This document shows positions 52,372 to 56,746 of a DNA stretch of 56,746 nt, in pieces. Position 1 is the first letter of the stretch; the number at the start of each line of letters is the position of its first letter. The stretch spans positions 1-56,746 of the forward strand of contig CACWIW010000007.1 in the NCBI GenBank assembly GCA_902761035.1, given 5' to 3'. A program made the translations under genes and the position numbers. The notes beneath the pieces were generated by a model. That model saw nothing but the letters and a program-made list of their open reading frames with translations, searched no databases and was not told the origin of the DNA. The stretch comes from an uncultured bacterium. Its GTDB lineage: Bacteria; Verrucomicrobiota; Kiritimatiellia; RFP12; UBA1067.

Positions 52372-53505
52372 ATGAAGATTCTGCTTGGTGGTATTCCGCT
52401 TGGTTGCGACAACATCGGGGACGAGGCGATCATCGCCTGCGTCGTGAAGATGCTGAAGGAGTCGATTCCCGGCGTGGAGCTGACGGTGGCTACGGCCGAT
52501 CCCGCCACGGCGGCGAACCTCGGCGTGAACGTCGTGCCCGTGTTTGGCTTCCTCGACATCGGTTTTCACGGCTTCGCCGACGAGGTCCGCCGCCACGACG
52601 CCTACGTATGGTGCGGCGCGACGGGTCTTTCGGACTACCCGCATGTCGGTCTTGGGCTGCTTGAGATCGCCCAGAAGGCGGGCGTGCCCACGTTCGTGTG
52701 GGGCGTGGGAATGGACGACGAGCTCAACCCCGTCTTTTTCAAGGTTGCCGGCAAGCGACGGTTTCTGCTGCGTTGCTTTGGTCTCGTCGGCTGGTACGAG
52801 CGCCACCTCCGCGCCCGCCTCGCGCGTCGCATCGCGCGCGTCCTGCCGCGTTGCCGGGGCGTGTGGCTGCGCGACCCGCAAAGCGCGGCCATGCTCGCCT
52901 CGATGGGCTTCCCCAACGCCGGCATCGCCGCCGATACTGCCATTCTGCTCACCGGTAGGGCGGTCGCCCCGCGACCGCCGCAGCCTACCCTTGGCCTCTG
53001 CATATCCACCCAACGCCAAGTCGTCGACCTCGATGGCGTGCGTCGCATGATCGCCGCCGTGCAGGCGTCAGGCGCGCGCATCCTCGGCATCCCGATGAAC
53101 ATCAAGACCGACCGCGCGCTTCTCGAAAAACTCGGCGTGGCGTGCATCCCCGGCACCACGCCGGAAGCGGTCGTGGAGGCGGCGGCCGAGTGCGACGTGG
53201 TGCTTTCCAGCCGCCTGCACCTGCTGATCCTCGCCGCCAACGCCGGCACGCCGGGCCTCGGCATCGCGCGCGGCTCGAAGCTCGCCAACTGGCTCTCCAA
53301 CTTTAACCAGACAGTAGTCGGCAGCGTGTATGACTGCGACTGGGACAAGGTGACGGAAAAGGTCCTCGCCATGCTCAAGGGGTGGGGCGAGCCGTCCCGG
53401 CGAGCCGCCTCCGACTGGCCCACCGTCCGTGCCGCCGCGTACGAACGCCTCACCAATCGCCTCGAAAAAGCCCGCTCCGAGTTCATCGCGAGGTTGACCT
53501 CATGA
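52372..53505 (+). CDS. Polysaccharide pyruvyl transferase (CsaB/WcaK family)
   Basis: 377 residues. Family features: an N-terminal GCDNIGDEAIIACVV, WGVGMDDE near residue 110, WLRDPQSAAML and the C-terminal SSRLHLLILAANAGTPGLGIA. These enzymes add ketal pyruvate from PEP to sugars of EPS or cell-wall polymers. ATG 52372 has GAGGTG 6 nt upstream; a GTG three codons earlier overlaps that site. It overlaps the next gene by 4 bp. Confidence 0.88.
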   Translation: MKILLGGIPLGCDNIGDEAIIACVVKMLKESIPGVELTVATADPATAANLGVNVVPVFGFLDIGFHGFADEVRRHDAYVWCGATGLSDYPHVGLGLLEIAQKAGVPTFVWGVGMDDELNPVFFKVAGKRRFLLRCFGLVGWYERHLRARLARRIARVLPRCRGVWLRDPQSAAMLASMGFPNAGIAADTAILLTGRAVAPRPPQPTLGLCISTQRQVVDLDGVRRMIAAVQASGARILGIPMNIKTDRALLEKLGVACIPGTTPEAVVEAAAECDVVLSSRLHLLILAANAGTPGLGIARGSKLANWLSNFNQTVVGSVYDCDWDKVTEKVLAMLKGWGEPSRRAASDWPTVRAAAYERLTNRLEKARSEFIARLTS

Positions 53506-54509
53506 AATTTTCCGTCATCATTCCCGTGTACAACGGCGAGGCACATCTCGCGGATGCGGTGGAGCGTCTGCAGAAGCAGGACTTCGTCGACTGGGAGGCC
53601 GTCATCGTCGACGACGGCTCCACCGACGCGACGCCGCAGATTGCCGACGGCCTCGCGCAGAAGGACACGCGCATCAGAGTTTTGCACCAGCCCAACGGCG
53701 GCGTTTCCGTGGCGCGGAACCGCGGCCTCGACGAAGCACGCGGCGACTGGGTCGTGTGGCTCGACGCGGACGACGCCTACGTGCCCGGCGCGCTCAAGCG
53801 CATCGCCGAACTGGCCGACGCGAACGCCGACTGCAACTGCCTCCAGTTCCCCTACAACATCATCCAGCCGGACGCCTCCCTGCAACCCTGCGTACCGTCC
53901 GCCTATTCGGAGTTCGGCGGAAAGAGCTATCCCGGCGGCGAGGCGTTCGACATCCTCTTCGCGCGCAAGAACGTCGGTGGCATGAACTGGCAGCCGTGGC
54001 GGTTCGTCTATCGGCGCGATTCGCTTCCGCGCTTCCGCAAGGGCAAGATACACGAGGACATGGACGTTCTCCCGCTCCAGCTCGCCGGGTTTGCGCGCGT
54101 GTACATCGCAAAGGAACCGCTCTACGCCTACCTGCCCGCGCGCGCGGGCGCGGCCACCGAAACGTTCACGCCCCGCCGCGTGCGCGACATCCTTGACGTA
54201 ACGGCGCACGTCTATGCGCAGCTAGACGCGGCCGACCTTCCCGCCATAGTCAGACGCGGATTCACATCCACTTTAGCCTGCAACCTCTTTGGATTCTTCC
54301 TTGCTACGCCGGGATTCCCCGAACCAGACCGGACGGAACTCCTCGACGCCTTTGCCGCGCACCCCGAGTGGCTACGGGCAATTGACTGGCCACCGCGTAC
54401 GGCATGGCTCAAACGGCTGCTATTGCGCGTGCTGGGCGTGCGCCTCACGGCGCGTCTCATAGGCCGGCTTACCGGCTATAAGGGTTTTCATGCGGGAGGT
54501 GGACGATGA
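53502..54509 (+). CDS. GT2-family glycosyltransferase
   Basis: 335 residues. GT-A signatures: FSVIIPVYNGEAHLADAV at the start, VDDGSTDATPQI, ARNRGLDEARGDWVVWLDADD with DxD near residue 86, and an acceptor-side IHEDMDVLPLQL. It is cytosolic, acting on lipid-linked repeat units. ATG 53502 overlaps the previous stop by 4 bp and the stop overlaps the next start. Confidence 0.92.
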   Translation: MKFSVIIPVYNGEAHLADAVERLQKQDFVDWEAVIVDDGSTDATPQIADGLAQKDTRIRVLHQPNGGVSVARNRGLDEARGDWVVWLDADDAYVPGALKRIAELADANADCNCLQFPYNIIQPDASLQPCVPSAYSEFGGKSYPGGEAFDILFARKNVGGMNWQPWRFVYRRDSLPRFRKGKIHEDMDVLPLQLAGFARVYIAKEPLYAYLPARAGAATETFTPRRVRDILDVTAHVYAQLDAADLPAIVRRGFTSTLACNLFGFFLATPGFPEPDRTELLDAFAAHPEWLRAIDWPPRTAWLKRLLLRVLGVRLTARLIGRLTGYKGFHAGGGR

Positions 54510-55582
54510 AGATTCTCTTCACGGGCGTTTACAGCCACTTGTACGGCGGACTCGAACGCTTCGCCGAACGTGCGGCGGCGGCATTGCGCGAACACGGGCA
54601 CACGGTCGATGTCGTCGGCGACCCGCCGCGCGAACTGGACGACCGCGATCTCGTGCTGATGCAGAAGATACCGCCGACCGTTGACGATCTCCGCCGCCTC
54701 AAGGCCCGCTACGGCGACAAACTCCGCTTCTACGCGCACGACCACGAGTTGTACTGTCTACGAAAGCACTATTACGATCCGTTTCGGCACCTCTGCGACC
54801 GTACATACTCGTTCTTTCCCTGTCGCCTGTGTGCGGCAGTCACGCGTCCGCAGTGGGTTTTACGCAACATTTTCCGCCCAATCCGAGCATTTATCAAAGA
54901 AATGCGCGATGTGCGCACGTTCGTGCCGGCCACCTACATCAAGGACAACCTCGTCAAGAACGGTTTCGCCCCGGAAATGGTCAAGGTCCTCTATCCGCTC
55001 TTCGTGCGTCCGTTCCGCGAAGAGGCTGCCGCGCACACGTGGATGCCCGATGGAAAGCTGCGTATCCTCTTCATGGGACAGTTGATCGCGGGCAAGGGCG
55101 TAGGAATGCTCGTGGACGCCGCAGGGCTCATGTCGCGTCCGCACAACCTGATGGTCGTCGGTGCGGGACGCGACGAGGCGAAGCTCCGCAAGCGCGCGTC
55201 CGAGGGCGTGAAGTTCCTTGGCTGGCAGGAGAACGCGCAGCGGTTCTTCAAGGATGCGGACGTCTGCGCGGTGCCGTCGCTCTGGAACGAGCCATACGGA
55301 ACCGTGGGGGCGGAGGCGCTTTCGCACGGCGTGCCGGTGGTCACGTTCGACGTGGGCGGTCTTTCTGACTGGTTGATTCCCGGCGAAACGGGACTCTTCG
55401 CCAAGGCCCCGAACGGGCAAACGCGTGTTCCCGAGGCCCGCACGCCTGCAACGCTCGCGGCCGCGCTAGATCAAATGGCCGATCCGCAGAAGCTCAAGTA
55501 CATGAGCGGCCATGCGCTGGATACGGTAGCACGTCTCTTCGACCCCGACCGTTTCCTTACCGATTTCCTATCCAACTGGTAA
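54506..55582 (+). CDS. GT4-family glycosyltransferase
   Basis: 358 residues, GT-B fold. N-terminal GVYSHLYGGLERFAER; mid-protein CxxC-like region (FPCRLCAA); C-terminal donor site PSLWNEPYGTVGAEALSHG and FDVGGLSDWL. It is the last gene of the 51118-55582 unit. A palindrome of the ATTACGG family starts 6 bp after its stop and may help end transcription. Confidence 0.92.
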   Translation: MKILFTGVYSHLYGGLERFAERAAAALREHGHTVDVVGDPPRELDDRDLVLMQKIPPTVDDLRRLKARYGDKLRFYAHDHELYCLRKHYYDPFRHLCDRTYSFFPCRLCAAVTRPQWVLRNIFRPIRAFIKEMRDVRTFVPATYIKDNLVKNGFAPEMVKVLYPLFVRPFREEAAAHTWMPDGKLRILFMGQLIAGKGVGMLVDAAGLMSRPHNLMVVGAGRDEAKLRKRASEGVKFLGWQENAQRFFKDADVCAVPSLWNEPYGTVGAEALSHGVPVVTFDVGGLSDWLIPGETGLFAKAPNGQTRVPEARTPATLAAALDQMADPQKLKYMSGHALDTVARLFDPDRFLTDFLSNW

Positions 55583-55588
55583 GCAGTC

Positions 55589-55654
55589 CATTCCGCACCG
55601 TAATATCACGGCTCGGAACGCTCTCTCGCCCACCCATTCCGCACCGTAATATTG
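55589..55654 (+). repeat. Palindromic ATTACGGTGCGGAAC-family repeat, right end
   Basis: CATTCCGCACCGTAAT faces ATCACGGCTCGGAACG in 55589-55620, a hairpin with short centre. A further CATTCCGCACCGTAATATTG lies at 55635-55654. The main strand is inverted relative to the array at 452-615. It directly follows a gene end, so a terminator or RNA-end role is possible. Confidence 0.65.
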
Positions 55655-55738
55655 CTGCCGCGTGGCGTGTCCGCAGGTGGTGACTCAAGACACTTGACTT
55701 GGTGACCGGGGCCAAGACTACTCCAGACGGAAAAACCG

Positions 55739-55823
55739 TGACACCTAGGTGTCAGTGGGTGTGACACCTAAGTGTCAGAGGGTATGACACCTAGGTGTCA
55801 GAGGGTGTGACACCTAGGTGTCA
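55739..55823. repeat. Four 16-bp palindromes at an exact 23-bp period
   Basis: TGACACCTAGGTGTCA at 55739, 55785 and 55808, and TGACACCTAAGTGTCA at 55762. Spacers are 7 bp (GTGGGTG, GAGGGTA, GAGGGTG). The array lies in the 441-bp gap before ychF, about 170 bp upstream of its -10. The geometry resembles an operator or iteron array. The rest of the gap (55655-55738 and 55824-55990) shows no gene. Confidence 0.8.
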
Positions 55824-55992
55824 TGAATCGTAAGTTCTAAGCTCCAAGTTTTCAGCTCTCAAGGAAGTATGATGAGCGAGCTGTCAAAGATGGTTTGCTC
55901 GGGCTACTTTTTCCGGAATTCCCCCGAGGACAAAAGCCAGAAGAAAAACGCCGCATGTGCGGTCGCTTGGGAACGCGCGGCGAAAAATATGG

Positions 55993-55998
55993 TATAAT
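55993..55998 (+). promoter_or_regulatory. Extended -10 box of ychF
   Basis: TATAAT (55993-55998) preceded by TATGG. No good -35 at 17-18 bp. The leader carries AGGAGAAGGAG (56009-56019), 4 nt before ATG 56024, so this message is not leaderless. Confidence 0.6.
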
Positions 55999-56023
55999 TA
56001 TCGCCGTCAGGAGAAGGAGTGAA

Positions 56024-56746
56024 ATGAGTCTTTCAGTCGGAATCGTCGGATTGCCCAACGTCGGCAAGTCCACTTTGTTCAACGCGCTCACGAAGCGTCA
56101 GCAGGCCGCAGCGGAGAACTACCCGTTCTGCACGATCGAGCCGAACTCGGCCATCGTGGAGGTACAGGACCCGCGTCTTGAGGCGCTTGCGGCAATCGCG
56201 CACCCGCAGCAGATCATCCGCGCAACGGTCGAGTTCACGGACATCGCCGGCCTCGTCAAGGGTGCCTCTAAGGGCGAGGGCCTCGGCAACAAGTTCCTCG
56301 CGAACATCCGCGAGTGCGACGCGATCCTCCACGTGGTGCGCTGCTTCGAGAACGACGACATCATCCATGTGCAGGAAGGCGGCAACAAGTCCGCCCCCAT
56401 CGACCCCGCCGGCGACGCGGAGGTGATCGAGACGGAACTCATCCTCGCCGACATGGAGCAGCTCCAGAAGCGGTGCGACAAGACGCGCAACGAGGCAAAG
56501 AGTGACCCGAAGAAGCGTCCGGAGTTCGACGCGATGACGGCGCTCCTCGCCCACCTCGCGGACGGCAAGCCCGTGCGCACGTTCCCGCGCGCCGAGGGCG
56601 ACCCCATACTGCCGGTGCTGCTCAAGGCATACGCGGACGCACAGGGTTGCGAGATGGTGACCATCTGCGCGCAGATGGAGGCGGACCTCGCCGGGCTCTC
56701 CGACGCCGAGGCGAAGGAGTTCCTCTCCAGCTACGGCCTCACGGAA
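56024..56746 (+). CDS. ychF: Redox/ribosome-associated GTPase YchF (5' part, truncated by window end)
   Basis: 241 codons visible, running off the right edge. Obg/HflX-superfamily G domain: G1 GLPNVGKSTLFNAL at residues 8-21, YPFCTIEPN, G3 FTDIAGLVKGASKGEGLGN, and the YchF hallmark HVVRCFENDDIIHV. YchF (OLA1) prefers ATP and is a near-universal housekeeping protein bound to ribosomes. It marks the end of the accessory region. Strong Shine-Dalgarno site. Confidence 0.95.
   Translation, partial: MSLSVGIVGLPNVGKSTLFNALTKRQQAAAENYPFCTIEPNSAIVEVQDPRLEALAAIAHPQQIIRATVEFTDIAGLVKGASKGEGLGNKFLANIRECDAILHVVRCFENDDIIHVQEGGNKSAPIDPAGDAEVIETELILADMEQLQKRCDKTRNEAKSDPKKRPEFDAMTALLAHLADGKPVRTFPRAEGDPILPVLLKAYADAQGCEMVTICAQMEADLAGLSDAEAKEFLSSYGLTE

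Noticed and set aside
1..56746. tRNA, rRNA or transposase genes
   Set aside because: None was recognised on reading both strands; tRNA-scale structures cannot be excluded without a covariance search.

Overview
The window is about 57 kb of GC-rich DNA (coding regions clearly favour G/C in third positions). A non-flagellar type III secretion system (T3SS), RsbU/RsbV-like partner-switching genes, a large exopolysaccharide (EPS) locus and many hybrid histidine kinases suggest a member of the PVC superphylum. A Kiritimatiellota/Lentisphaerota-like or Verrucomicrobia-like bacterium would fit, but no phylogenetic marker here proves it.

Layout. (1) 1-870: the 3' end of an unknown gene, then repeat-dense intergenic DNA. 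(2) 871-1713: a Cof-type HAD phosphatase. (3) 12778 down to 1880, minus strand: a T3SS unit reading SctB-like translocator, coiled-coil protein, SycD-like chaperone, SctE-like translocator, two unrecognised proteins, an AIM24-like protein, SctT, a STAS protein, a PP2C phosphatase/kinase, SctU. Two near-identical ECF-sigma-like promoters (GTAACC-N15-CGTAWA) precede the two translocator genes. (4) 14735 down to 12912: a hybrid histidine kinase. (5) 15057-35904, plus strand: a nearly gapless run mixing EPS assembly genes (priming transferase, glycosyltransferases, Wzc-like, Wza, polymerase, flippase) with signalling genes (REC-PP2C-kinase, HPt, STAS, two hybrid kinases). (6) 39201 down to 35923: two sister GT2 genes and an ATP-grasp enzyme. 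(7) 39368-42940: acyltransferase, AAA ATPase with paired upstream palindromes, sugar-nucleotide epimerase. (8) 43019-48842: two more hybrid kinases whose sensor is a complete APC-type amino-acid permease, the second frameshifted. (9) 48880-55582: GH9 glycosidase, PP-loop protein, pyruvyltransferase and two glycosyltransferases. (10) 55583-56023: repeats, including four 16-bp palindromes at an exact 23-bp period; then the start of ychF.

How the genes may work together (inference). Five hybrid kinases end in a receiver and lack an HPt domain. The only HPt is a free protein (16740-17048) directly after a REC-PP2C-HATPase protein, with a STAS protein nearby. This matches the HptB-HsbR-HsbA logic of Pseudomonas. 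Several sensors, three of them permease-kinases, may therefore converge on one partner switch inside the EPS operon. A second PP2C/kinase plus STAS pair sits between sctT and sctU, so secretion may use the same kind of switch.

A second theme is repeats. Several palindromic or short-tandem families lie in frame inside genes. They supply a glycosyltransferase linker, the signal peptide of a sensor kinase, the N-terminus of the Wza lipoprotein and a kinase linker. No tRNA, rRNA, CRISPR array or transposase was seen.
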